64,000 bases of DNA from Lepidodermella squamata (lineage: Eukaryota > Gastrotricha): assembly GCA_047495785.1 (NCBI GenBank), contig JBLDXI010000026.1, positions 1,422,532-1,486,531 of the forward strand, given 5' to 3'. Below are positions 11,201 through 23,318 of the stretch, one piece after another. A program made the translations under genes and the position numbers. The stretch's first letter is position 1. Each line of letters begins with the position of its first letter. A model generated the notes under the pieces. It ran no database searches, had not been told where the DNA came from, and worked only from the letters and a program-made list of their open reading frames with translations.

Positions 11201-14200
11201 TCATAGGCGAGAAGCAGGTGCCTGTATTCATCCAATTGTGGAAGAAGAAGCAGTCTTCGTCCGAAATGTTATCCATCACCTCGGTTTCAAGGAAGCTCAT
11301 TAAGGAGGATACAAACACACTGTTAACTTCTAGCATCTCAGCAAAACAAGTCCGGCATCGGCATAACGCGAGAGATGAGTTCTTATCAGCAACAGCCATT
11401 CGCTTCAAGAAACTACTCGGCGTACCTTTCGACCCAGTCCACGGCCCGCTGAACTGCGGCAGCCGGGCGATGTGAGCGACAAACGGCACAGGTGGACTGG
11501 CGACAGAACACATTTTCTGGATGAGCCGGATCAAAGCTGGTTCAGGGCCTCTCGACGCGCTGTCATTCTTCGAGAATTTGATGATTGCTTTTAAGGAGGC
11601 GTTGCTTGATAATAATTCGCGCTCGTCATCTCGCAACATCCCGCAGCCGTAGGAGGCATAGCGGCGATTGACGACCGCCGAATAGCCGCAGCTACACTCA
11701 GCAATCGGACCAGGCCATGGGTTATCCGACGCGTCTCCACTATTTGACGCGTCCTCACCGTCACCGCCCGACCTCAAATAGGCCGGCCAATCAACGCCCC
11801 GCATCGGGCTATTCGAGCAAGCGCAGATCGGGGCCATGTCGAAGTTCACATCCCTTTGAATATCTAAGACGGTATCTGATATTTGAACGAGTAGCGTCAC
11901 TAGGTTTTCAGGCGTTATGCATTCGAAATTTTTCGGCGAGTCGTACAAACCGTCGACGGTAGGCTCGGGCGATTTTGCGACATCCAGCCCGTTCAACGAG
12001 TTTAGGAATGAAAACGGCGACATAGGCTGGTCGAGTTGCATGTGATGCTCCTGTTGCGGTTGAATTTGCTTCATCGGCGTGCCGTGCAGCGATTTCGGCT
12101 CGTGGCGGAGAGATTTCAGTGAAATTAAGGTGGATGAGCTGCCGAGGCTGATCATTTCATCCGTGTTCGACGAAATAACCGCCAATTGAGATAGTGGCCG
12201 ATACCTTTCGCCCTCGACAAAAGCACACGATGTTTCGGGGTGGAAAACTGTCTCGCAGGCTGAGAATGGGTCTTCGAGGCCGAGTTGCGACAAGCCAGCC
12301 TGTGATGTCGCGGTCGAGCTGACGAGTTGTGACGATAGTTGCACGTTCTGCGCCAATTGCTCGGTTTCAGCCGCCGCGGCTGGGGTGAGGCCGCGTAAAC
12401 TCGGCGGCGCGTTCGTTTCGACCGAAGTTGGCGGGGTTGGGAAGTGCGAGTCGAGAGAATTCGGGGCGGTGCTACCGTTACCCTGTCCGTTGCCTAGACT
12501 CGGCGAGTTGTCTTGCCCATCCGAGCCGTCTGAGTCGACGTCGAAGATGTTGTCCGGCAACTCTGCGCCTAGGCGGTTGTTATTTCCGCCCAGTGTCGCT
12601 AGAATGTCGAGGGTGTTTGCGTTTTCGCCCCGGTTCCGCTCAACACTGAGCGGCTCGCTCATGTCCGGGCTGTCGAGCAGCACAGCGAGGGTCGAGGGCT
12701 GTTGATGGTGTTTCGAATGGTGGTGGTGGGAATGTTGGTTATGTTGGCTATCGTGCCGCGACGAATGCTGATGTTGGTCACTTGAGTTACTGTGCGTCTT
12801 GACAGGTGACAACTCCGCCATGCATGACAGCGAGTCGAAGCCGAACAGGGAAACGAGATCATCGGCTCCATTCTTCGAGTTGCCAGCACCCTTTGTGAAC
12901 GCACTAGAAAAAAAACAGGTAAAAGAATTGATCGAGGTGGTCATAATAACGTTGGACTATAAAAAATCCTCCTTAAAATATCAACTAAATTGGAGAATTT
13001 TAAATTTAGCCATTAGGGTCTACTAAATGTATAACCTTTTTTATGGTTTTGATCCTCCATTTCAAAATCCATAGGAATTTATTAGAATTTCGGAGATTCG
13101 AAGGCATTTCTTTCTGTAATTTAATTTGAATTTTCAGTGTCCCATTTTTCGAGTTTTCCAGGCAATTTATCGAGAATCCCTTGGGTAACTGGCTTGGTAA
13201 TTATTGGTATTATACCCCGTCAGACCAAATTTCTCCGGATTTAGTAATGCTGTTGTCAAGTTTTATAGCGAATTACCCTGCTTATGAGATCCGATTTTTT
13301 TGAGCAATAATATTGCAAAATGCTTCTCATTCCACTTCCGTGATGCTGGGCTAATAATAGGACACGTGTACAAAATACTACACATTTTTATGTTTAATCG
13401 ATCGATTTAGGTCATAATTTATAGATGAAAAATCTTACGTTGATACGACGTATGCTGCGTCGTTGTGATAGCTGGCGTTTTGTTGGAACGTTTTGCCAGC
13501 ATGCTTAGTAGAGAATGACGAAGTCGCACGTTGCAGCATGTCACGCTCGTGAGAAGATGGCCAGATCTTGCGAGGCACGACTTCGTGGCTGGGCAGGCCC
13601 GTCGGAGAGACTTGTCCCGCCACCCCTGTCCCCGCCGTCGCTGGGTTCGATGGCGCCGCTGTTGTTGTCACTACAGACGGCGTCGTGAGGGTAGCCGTCG
13701 CAGACGATGACATCTGCTCAGGCACAGGCGTCGGTTTCTGCTCGGCGACGAGGGTTGCCTCCATTTTAGCCGAGATCGACCGGCTGTCGTCGTTGTTGTG
13801 GGCGGTTTGGTCGTTGCCGGTCGACGGCAAGACGGCGAGGGGTGCGACTGATAGTGGCGGAAATAGCACCGACATTTCGTCATTCGTCTGTGTAGTCAGA
13901 CCGAGCAACGGCGATGGTACGGTTTCCTCGGCCTTCAAATGGCACGAGCGGTGGAACGAGGGACGCCTGAAAAATATTCAAAAAATGCAATTCATTGCTT
14001 CGAAAAATGACTCATTTCTTCTTGATTCTAACAATAACAATAAATTTCATCCATCACCATGGCAGCTTTTAATGTAAAGGAACATCAAAGATGAGCCGTT
14101 AATTTGAGAAAAATTGTTTCAAAATGCCAAAAATTAGGCAATATTTTTGAATTCATCAAATTTGGATCCCCTACAAAGTAAAAGGCTCCAAGTCATGAAA

Positions 14201-17200
14201 AACGCAAAAATATGGTGCACAAAACAGGCAATAATAACCAAGTCTAATTTTTCATCTTCGGGTTTCAACTTCATGTACTTTTTCCGGTTTTGACCCTGCC
14301 AAACAATTCACTATCCTGTGTTTTCCATAAACTTCACAATTTTAAATCGAGTTAACAACCATGCAACACAATAAATTTAGATATTTAAAAGTTGTGATCG
14401 CAAAAATAAAAATAAAATAAATTAATATCATATTCTGCGTGATTTTATGCTCAGGCCCTCATCATAACCCAACTCTCGGGCTAGTCCATTGAGTGAAACT
14501 GAGTTTGTCTCCTTTTTCTGCTTTGCTGGGGACCCCCGAAATTTGCAGAAGATTCAGAAATCAACTATCCCGATTAGGTATAAACTTTCTTATTTAACGC
14601 TGATATTCAATCCTAAGATAAATTATTGTTTTCCACAGCTAACTTGCATACGGTAGTTCTCAGTCATTAATACTTGGGTTTCCAGTATTGAATCAACGTC
14701 ATCAAAAAATTTCATCTCCACCGCTGTAATTAACACTAAAAATTAATTGACTAATTATGGCTTTTGAATAATTTTTAATCCAATTAAAAGTTCGTAAGTA
14801 GGTCAAACGCCGCTTAAGCCTAGCACGTGAAAATAATTTCATCATGTTATTGTAGCCTAATGTTCACAGTCATGTATTAACACGTGGTTTGCGTTAAACG
14901 CCGGCTTATCATATAATCTGCTAACTTCTTCAAAGGAGCACAAAAGTGCTCGTATTACCAAGCATAAAAAATGATGAAATACTACGTCAGCTTTGACGTT
15001 CACTTACTTTGCGGCTGAATGAGAAGCAGCCGAAGTGTTTGAGCGCTTGCCGGTAAGAGAAAGCGAACAGGCGCAGTTAGGCGAGGGCAGGACGCTAGGG
15101 TGCGTCGCTATATCACTGCCCGACGACATCAAATCCAAAATGTTGATACCAAGCGGTTGTTGGCTGTGGTTTTCACACGATCCCGCCGAAATAGACCCCT
15201 TCGGCGTATTCGGAACGCGCCGTTGTTGCGGCGAAGAAGTAGCCGTCGGTTGGCATGACTCTGACTGGTCAACAGGTACTGGCTTGCCGTCGTCGACAAC
15301 CAGCAGCGAATGCGTCGGGTACCACGTGTGCACCGCACCGCCTGCTATCGCCACTTCCACAACAGATGGCAGACCACTCTCCGAGTGGCTAGGTACTACA
15401 GGGCACGTGTGGGAGAACAGGCTCAAGAACTCGCTGGCCTCGCTGCCAGTCAACGCGCGTCCCGTTAAATGGCCGGAAAGACCGAATGGGCACAGAATGA
15501 CGTTTGTTTTTTCGTTGCCACTGCTGAGGTGGCGCGTCGACAGGCGGGCAAGGGGCGGCCGGCGGCGGGCGTTGACGAAAGCGCACAGTTGCCGGCCGTC
15601 GCCGTGCACGAAGTAGTTGAGCGTGAATGCGATCGCGCAGGGCGCTTTCTGCTGGCCGTCGGCGTTTGACGTCGTCGTGCCCGTATTGCCACTGTACTCG
15701 CCCGGGCTGGTAGCGCGGACGAAATAACGGCCCACTCGGTGGTAGCCGCCTCGCGCCAATTGCGCTTGAACCAAACAATTGGTCGCTTTCATGAGCAAAC
15801 AGCGAACAGCGTAACTGAAATGAGAAAAAGTTCAAATATACTTCACCATTTCATAGAAAATATGTCAAAATTTATCATTTATAGAAAATATCAAGTAGCT
15901 GAGCTTAAATTTCAAGTCTAAGCTAGTTTTGAGATTATGAAAAATCAATCGCCCCAAGAGGTATATTCAATTTTCGAAAAATAATGGGGTCTTAGACTTG
16001 AACAGACAAATTTCAAAAATATAAAGGGCATCGAAAAACAATTGTAGGGAATTTTTCAGGATTTATGACTTATTTTGCGAGACATAAATTCATAAGAATT
16101 GGCCACGATTCGACAACTGATCTAATTCTCAACGGGCCAAAATTAAGTTACCCTAAAATGCACTTCCAAAACGTTCGGAAATTTCACGATGAAGCAACAC
16201 GAATTCAAATAAATAACTTTAAATTCTGCATCAGTTCCTATACAAAGTCTCATCATTATTTTGAGGGCAGGATTTCTCGCAATTATTGGAAAAATGACTT
16301 TCGAAATGACTTGAGATGAAAGATGAAATTTGGATGCTTCTCATTAGAATTACAAAGAAAGCTGCTCAACCTTATTTTTTGCAAAGAATTTCGGAAAATT
16401 AAGCAAAATAGTAAAATACACAACCTCCGTTTGAGATTTTCACCTTATCATGAAAATTCACTAATAAAGAAAAATACTTTAACCCGCAGCAAATTCATAC
16501 TCTTTTCCGCAGCAAATTTCTTTATTTTCTTTCCAGCATCTCCAATTTTTCTCCAAATCTTGGGATTCTCACTTATTCTGATAGAGGAGGATTAGGGCTG
16601 TCGAAAAAGCCCTAACTCATTAATAAAAGATTGACTAATTTGGGGATATGATGGAAAGTCCGAAGTCATCATACTTTTGTCTCACAAATCACACTATTGG
16701 TGAAACTTGAAAAGGGTTCGTTTGGCAACATTAGTGCCAATCGATAGCCCTCGAAACCCGCTATCAACTGGCGTCGTGCTTAGCTTCATAACAAACGTAA
16801 CCTGGCGTCCATGATTGAGTAAATGGAAATTTGCTGCGGCCAAAAGTACCGTCCCTAATAAACTATCTAATTCTTTTCAAGGAAACCACGAGATCCAACT
16901 TAAATTTGAGTATTCAAGGTATAACAAACCTCATTCCTCTATCCCAGCAGCCCTCCTCCGCAACTTTGCAGTTTGGTACAGAAGACAAAATCGTCGACAA
17001 AGTAGCAGGTAACTCAAGTTGAGGCGCATTGCTGCCACTTATCGAATTCATATTCGCATGAGAGTTGCTCTTCGAATTCTGGCCAGGCGGAGGCGTCGCC
17101 TGCTGCCAAAACACGTACAAATCCATTTGCTGATCATGCCCGCCAAAATGCGGGCTCTGCGTTCCAGATTTCGACGACCGATGCAGAACAGTACAGGCAT

Positions 17201-17429
17201 AGCCCGCTTCAATAGTTCGAGCGTACGCTGTTAACAAAGCATTTTGCTGACTCGGATTTTTAGATAGGCCATATCCGATGGGTGTTAAGGTATACCGCCG
17301 CCAGCATAGACCTTCGAGGTCTTGTAAAACGATGACGTTGGTGCGAGTCGACTCGAGGAAGGCACTGCTGCCGGACGATGAGCCGAAGCCGCCAGCCGCG
17401 CCTCCGATTGGCAAGTTAGTCGACGACAT
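8246..17429 (-). CDS. MED13: Mediator complex subunit 13 (CDK8 kinase module)
   Basis: Five exons, 17429-16930, 15814-15008, 13966-13439, 12903-8642 and 8373-8246, give about 2074 residues (human MED13 has 2174). MED13 tethers the CDK8/cyclin C/MED12 kinase module to core Mediator and controls RNA polymerase II transcription in the nucleus. The N-terminal domain shows VILCPFGLSGHLTG and the GYHRVGRYFV block. The C-terminal PIWI-like part shows GRLGHGEVRTWSALLSR, then DVLRYA, and the final exon gives ALSWLAVDPATG and RMSCLPPH, all hallmarks of the family. The middle is low-complexity: a His/Gln-rich tract at the start of exon 4 and Ser/Gly/Ala runs near the end of that exon. The 4.26-kb fourth exon is exceptional for a window of small exons. 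The ATG at 17429 has an in-frame TGA 39 nt upstream and an acceptor-like TTTGCATTAG 14 nt upstream. The introns at 15815-16929 and 13967-15007 are about 1.1 and 1.0 kb and show no recognisable content. Confidence 0.95.
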
Positions 17430-17751
17430 ACTTGCTCGGGCGGCTAATGCAAACCAGGTAAGGCGCGAAACTCACGTGATCCCGCCGTTTCACTTAATTA
17501 TCATTCAAATAATTCAAAACTAGACAAAAATAGAATATTTCAGTCTTTTCAATCTGTTTTTCAAAACTAAATATTTTTCCAGGTCAAAAGTGGTCATCAT
17601 CAGAGATAAGCTCAACAACAGATTTATGCTGTAAAAACCTAATAAGGCTTACCTCTGACGATCACTTGAATAAACTAATTTAGATTAAAAATTATGGAGC
17701 AATATTTCGTACAATCACATTCAAACTCAACAACCCAATTTTTCAGTTCTA

Positions 17752-18539
17752 TCACGAGGTATTTTGCAAATCGTCGAGTCGCATCGATCGATTACTAGGA
17801 ATGCAGGCCAACATTCGAACTGGGTACAGTTCGCTCGGAAAATGCGGCTGAGTTGCGCTTTTGATTACTGTAAAGCCGGCGCGTTTGAGCAAGAAAATCA
17901 CAGCAGGTTCAGGCCTGGTCAATCGAAATTCATAATTAGAAAATAACGAGAGATTAAAACAATATACCTGCACACTGATCCGTCAGATTCATCGAAATCA
18001 CTCTGAGATGAGCCCTTCTTAAAATTGTCTTTTATGACCAGCACTCCGTCTTCGGTCATTCCTTTCTTACATCGCTCGAAGAATGACGTTAGATCCGTGT
18101 CGGTTAAATACCCGATCACCCATTGAATCCAAACTACGTTGTAAGGCCCAGACGCTGCCGGGGTGAAATCTTGAAGGCCTTTCGCAAAATATTGCCCGAC
18201 TTTTTTACTCAATTCCGGGCCGATAAAACCAGGCGCTGCTGCGAGAAATTTCTCATTTTGCTCAACTAGATCAACTTTTTCGAATAGCGGCAGTAAAACT
18301 TCCCGAGAAACTCGGCCTATACCAGCCCCACAATCCAGGGCACGAATAGGTTTCGTCAACGATTTTGGCCCCGAAATTAGCGGCGCGATGAAGTCTGTCG
18401 AGGATTTCGCGTCTGATGCTGACAGATGGCCGTAACCTTGCAACATTCCTTCCACGCTGGGATCGACAGCCATCCAAAACTTTAAATTAGCCTTGTACCG
18501 CTGCAATCGCGACGAGGCAGCAGCGCCAGAAGACGACAT
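17752..18539 (-). CDS. NTMT1: Protein N-terminal (alpha-N) methyltransferase 1
   Basis: Two exons, 18539-17968 and 17914-17752, give 244 residues (human NTMT1 has 223). The enzyme transfers methyl groups from S-adenosylmethionine to the alpha-amino group of proteins that expose an X-Pro-Lys/Arg N-terminus after Met removal. The SAM-binding motif I is LDCGAGIGRVSREVL. Downstream are YNVVWIQWVIGYLTD and GVLVIKDNF, both family blocks, and the exon junction restores the expected SVCRPEPAV. The C-terminus reaches PSELYPVRM and a short extension. It lies only 58 bp after the eEFSec stop on the same strand, and its ATG is 16 nt downstream of an acceptor-like ATTTTTCATAG. This suggests it is processed from a shared transcript. 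MED13 begins 322 bp further downstream. Confidence 0.93.
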
Positions 18540-18566
18540 ATTTTTTGATAAAACTCTATGAAAAAT
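18540..18566 (-). promoter_or_regulatory. Candidate trans-splice acceptor and 5' leader of NTMT1
   Basis: The 58-bp eEFSec-NTMT1 spacer contains a good 3' splice-site consensus, ATTTTTCATAG (minus strand, ending at 18556), followed by a 16-nt leader and the ATG. No AATAAA is present between the two genes. An acceptor with no room for an upstream exon of its own is what SL trans-splicing within an operon would look like; cis-splicing from eEFSec sequence is the alternative. Confidence 0.45.
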
Positions 18567-18597
18567 CGAGAAATCTTAGCGAAAATAAATCAAAATA

Positions 18598-20321
18598 TTA
18601 TTTCGTTTTGGTCTGCAAAATGCGCTTAGTCGGGTCGAAAATATATCGCTTGAATGGCAATGTAACGTTAATAGCAACTGCTGGGGCATCAGCGGAATCA
18701 TTGTTATCACCTGGTCCGCCCTTTTTCTTCGCAACTTTTTGACTGAGCAAAGCGAACGTTTCGTCTTTCAATCCGTCCGGAATTCTTAACTTAACCTTCC
18801 CACTTTGACCGAAAGCGCCTTCGATGACCGCTTTCTCGCCGGTCGATAGCTCGGCCCGCATACCTTCGAAATTGCTGATATTCGTGTCTTTTTTGAACAA
18901 CGAGCGAACAATAACAGTATATTTGTCTTGAGCACGTTCAACGACGCCTTGTTTACATTTTTCGCGGAAAACTTTGAGAGACGGCAGAGAATTTTGTTTG
19001 TAATTCGTGTCACTCAGTGGATGGACCATAAACGCGGAAAAGGCAAGTCGGCACTGACGAGTTTCGGGTTCTGTGTCCAATTTCGCGCCAACAGCCATGC
19101 AATCTGGCGGGAAAACCACAGGGCGTTCGAACTCGAGCAATGCAAACCACGATTTTAGATCATTCTGCTTATCCTCCGCATTTTCCGGCACGGGGTAATC
19201 GGCTTCGTACTGGTACTCCGATGCAAAGTCGAATTTCGCACCGGCTGGTCCGGAAAAAATAGTCAACGTAGCTAGCGTTGTTTCATAAGCAACAGTAACG
19301 TGGAGTCGAGATTTGGAGACCAAGTCGCCTTTGTAGTATTTGATCCTAGAAATCGAGGCAATCGCCGCGTGGCATTGAGAAAGCGTTCCAGGGGTCGAAA
19401 GTAAAGCTCGTTCAACAAGCTCAGCATCGAGACCGGCGACACAAATGCCAACTCGATCGCCCTGTTTCGCAATTTGAACGGGTCGACGGAAAACTTGCAT
19501 AGATTTGACTTTTTTCGTTAAACCATGCGGGACGATTTCGATTGTGTCTCCGATGCTTACCTTGCCGGTCAAAATTGTACAAGTTAGTACTGTCCCGTGG
19601 CCTCGCACTTGAAAGCAATGATCGACGGCAGCCACTAGGGTACCAGTATCCGCGGCATTTCGACTGCGAGGATTAACATTCTCAACAATTGCAGTCATAA
19701 CATCGCCAACATTAGTGTTCTATTGCATCAAAAATTACCTCAAAATTGAGCATAGAATACGAATATTACCGCAGGGTCGGTAGGAGCCGCTGAGCTTGTG
19801 ACAATCGGAGCTTTCGCAAACTTGGAATCTTCTAGCAATTTCCACACCCTCTGTTTCATTTTTTCCACCTTTTGACTTCTTTCCTCGGCCGGAAATTGGT
19901 CAACTTTGTTGAGCACAACCACAATTTGAGGACAGAAAATATCTGCGATGAGTAAACACTCCGCCGTTTGAGTCTGAAAGCCCTTGGTGACGTCGACGAC
20001 TAGCAGAACGAGATCGATTATGTGAGCACCGCCGATCACAGTTCGAATGAGAGAAGCGTGGCCAGGACAGTCGACGAAGGTAAGTTGAACTTGAGAGCAA
20101 TCTTCGCCGTAAATTGCCCGTAAACGATCAGGAGCATTGACTACTGCTGAAGAGAACCCCAAATCCAAGGTGATTCCACGCTCTTGACTCTGGGGATTTT
20201 TGTCGAAAGCAGCGGTGCTGGCAACGATAGACATGGCACGAGCTAAAGCCGTCTTGCCACTGTCAACATGGCCCATCAACCCAATGTTAATGTTGGGGAG
20301 GTTCGCTTTAATGTCTGCCAT
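18598..20321 (-). CDS. EEFSEC: Selenocysteine-specific translation elongation factor (eEFSec/SelB)
   Basis: Two exons, 20321-19770 and 19719-18598, give 557 residues (human has 596). The factor carries Sec-tRNA to ribosomes decoding UGA with the help of SECIS elements. The GTPase core is intact: P-loop GHVDSGKT, switch region ERGITLDLGF, DCPGHASLIRT and NKVD. After the intron comes the beta-barrel domain II (VDHCFQVRGHGTVLT, GDRVGICV), then domain III and the eukaryotic C-terminal domain ending FKRYIFDPTKRI. The N-terminus matches family length, and the ATG follows an acceptor-like GTTTCTAG by 17 nt. Its presence implies that the organism makes selenoproteins and should also have Sec-tRNA, SBP2 and SECIS elements elsewhere. 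It sits between CACYBP (222 bp upstream) and NTMT1 (58 bp downstream) on the same strand. Confidence 0.95.
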
Positions 20322-20543
20322 TCGGGTTTAATAAATATCTAGAAACAGAAAACACCGTGTTATATTCACGCATCTTTAGACTATTTCTAGGCAAAGATAT
20401 CTGTAAATACATACATAAGAGAACACAGGATCGAAATGCATGTTTTGAGGAATCAAAAAAATCACAATCGTTCGCGATTATACTCATGTAGGCACCATGT
20501 AAGTAATTGCATGTCTCCTGCCACTAGCTAGGTTGAGCATAGT

Positions 20544-21334
20544 CTAGAATCCACCAGTCATTTGCTTGTCACGAGACTCAGTCCAAGCTTTAGCGATAGT
20601 TCGCTTCATTTCGTCGTCTCCGGACTCGTACATCTGCTTCATAATGGTCATCAAGCCATCTCCAGGCTCAGCGGCCTCATCAGGCTTAGCTTTAAGTTTG
20701 CCGTCTTGCTTCTCTTTAATTTGCTGCTCAGTCTGAGTAAGGTAAGCCCAGTTTTTGCTGTCCTTTTTGCGAAGCATGACCAACACCGAGTCTTTTTTCA
20801 GCTTAACGGAGCTTTCTTCCGTGTTAATATCGTGCAGCAAGTTCTTCATAGAGAACTCGTAGTTGTTGCCGTTGAGATTTGACAGGGAGACCACAATAGA
20901 GCGTTCAGTGAAGGTTGTTTTCACATCCCCGGCAGAAAGTGAGTCAGCACCGTTGACAGTCAAGTAAAGCTTGACAAATTTATCAGACTGATCCCAGGCG
21001 TAGTTCTTAATATCGTATGTTCGCTTGACAGCAGCCGCAGATGAATTGTCAGATGGTTTCAGAACAGCTCGGCGTTTCGATATTTGAGCCTCAAGATCTT
21101 TAACTAGGTCAATTAATTTAGCCTTTACATTGGGCCGGTTCGAACGGTCGATAAATTGCCGAAGTTCGTTGGCATCATCCAGAAGCTGCAATAATTGTAA
21201 ACAATAACCGGTCAGGTAATTATCAAACCGTAAGCTTTACTAAGTGATATTTCGCATATTAACGCCAGGAGGCAGTAAATGAAGAATTCTGTAGCAAGTT
21301 AAAAACTGACCTCGCGCAGTTCAACGTCCACCAT
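20544..21334 (-). CDS. CACYBP: Calcyclin-binding protein / Siah-interacting protein
   Basis: Two exons, 21334-21311 (8 codons, MVDVELRE) and 21185-20544, give 221 residues (human has 228). In animals it bridges Siah-1 and Skp1 in a ubiquitin-ligase complex and binds S100 proteins. The N-terminal helical hairpin (LLDDANELRQFIDRSNRPNV) is followed by a CS domain starting near TYDIKNYAWDQSDKFVKLYL. The C-terminal SGS region follows, with DGLMTIMKQMYESGDDEMKR and a C-terminal TGGF. It is the first gene of the same-strand run CACYBP, eEFSec, NTMT1, MED13. An acceptor-like ACCCCTTCAAG lies 8 nt upstream of the ATG. Confidence 0.95.
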
Positions 21335-22929
21335 GTTGAAAACTTGAAGGGGTAAATCTACGAATTAAAATCTAACTGCAACATTAAACATGAAGATAGT
21401 TTAGAAATTAGAAGGCAATCAGAAGGTGTAAAACCAGCAATGCATCTCAGTCTGAAATGAGGGCGTAAATATCTTGCACATAACCAGCAGCCAGCGAAAG
21501 TCAAAAATCGGTTGTTCAAGGCTCTGTCCAAGTGTGCTGAAGTCATAATTCCCAATTCAAATCTTAACAGCAAACCAGCACCAAAGAAGGCGGATCAAAG
21601 AAACAGGCAACTTCCAGGTGCAGTGAAGTCTGAAGTGCAACACTTCAAAAAGACACTGAATCCGCAAGGCGCCATATTTTTTTGATCATCTGCAATCATC
21701 CATCTCACACGTAAAGCGAAATGAGGATGATATCGGTGAATCGCAACGCGGAAGAAAAATGACCTAAAATTCTACGGGAAATCAAGGAAATGAAAGATCT
21801 TGCGGTGTGGTTAGTGGCTTACTACATAGGGGAACAGGCCGCGTACTATAAGGAGTTCGCTGTACACAACGCAAGCCAAGAACATCGTAAACCAAACATC
21901 GTAAATATTTTAGCGTTCGAACGCCCTTGATTTTCATGTATAACCGGTATTTCTGCGTTACTATGTAATATCAAAATAATTTGAAATTTTCTTAATACAC
22001 AAAATATCAAAATGAAAAATTGATTTTTCATTTATATTTAAGCAACTATTTTGCCGCATACATTATCAGATTTTCATCGAATTTGGCTTCGATCCAGGAT
22101 CCAGGCCTAGTAACCCAGTCCAAGTAGGCAATCATGATGCCTTTCCTTACGATTTCACGAAACTGCTATTGTTTTTCAACTTATCATGATATTTGGTTCA
22201 AAATCAAAGCGGATAGACAATTTCAACACGTGGCGATCCTTGCGAAAATAGCGAAATTTTTTTCAAAACGCAAATTTCCTGTTACGAATCCTCGTGGAAT
22301 CTCTTGGAATCTTTGGAATTTCTTCCATACCTGACATAACCTGGCATAACCAAAAATTCCGAAGTGAAAGGACAACTTTCTTAGTGGAGCCGGCGAATCC
22401 GCAATTTTCTGATTGGTATGGGTGATTTGAAATATGATTGGTCGGCTCAAATAGCAAGCGACACGTGCCATTTCAAATTTCTTCTGTGATCAGACTTTCT
22501 AAGAGATGTTACCAGCAATGAAATATAAAATATAGCGGTACACAACTCAGTCTCAGCACAGTCGGCAGTCGGTAGAGCTGATTTTTTGAATAGTGTCGTG
22601 GATCTTTATCAATCTTTTATCGAGGCAGCGGCGGATCGATAAATATCTTTAGCATATCGCGACTTCGGGGAAAATCCGTGTGTCACGCGATATCACCTGA
22701 CAAAGGCAGATCCGAAGCTAAATCCAAAGGATTAAAACAACGGGGGAAAGCATTTCAACTTGTGATGGCAAGGGAGACATAAGCGCTTCAACAAGCACCC
22801 CTCAGTAAAGCGTAAGGACTCATACAGCGTTACATACGGGCAGCAAGGGTTGATCGCTGATCCGCTCACCGTTTGGTAAATGCCAAATTGTGTTATACTA
22901 TTTTCAAACACCCGGCAACCTCTGCCCTC

Positions 22930-23270
22930 ACCGTTCGGGTCTGCCTTATATTCCGGTTCTGCCTCTATAATTACTTATTATGGAAAAACTGTAACTTTGG
23001 CAGCAAATGGGCAGAAAAAGTAGAGCTTCTAATGCTTTAATTGGTGCTTTAATTGGTGCCTCAGCTATACTCTTCTCCGTTTCTATTTGTCGATAAATTT
23101 ACGAAAATCTTGATTTTAGAGTATTCGCGTAAACAATTCTGGGATATTGATAAAAGGTATCTGCCTTCTATTTCGGTTCTGCCCTATATTGTTTCGACTG
23201 TCCTTCAAACACTGCCCTCTATTCAGGTTCTGCCCTTTATTTCGTTCCTGCCTCATATTTTGGTATTTAC
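22930..23270. repeat. Degenerate interspersed repeat built on TTCTGCC(C/T)TATATT
   Basis: At least seven imperfect copies of a roughly 20-bp unit (TTCGGTTCTGCCYTATATT and variants) occur at about 22940, 22962, 23160, 23180, 23213, 23226 and 23246, with uneven spacing. The pattern looks like an old, decaying minisatellite or clustered motif. Function unknown. Confidence 0.5.
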
Positions 23271-23318
23271 GCTTACGGTATATTCATTAATAATTTTGGT
23301 CATACCTAGGTCATCAGT

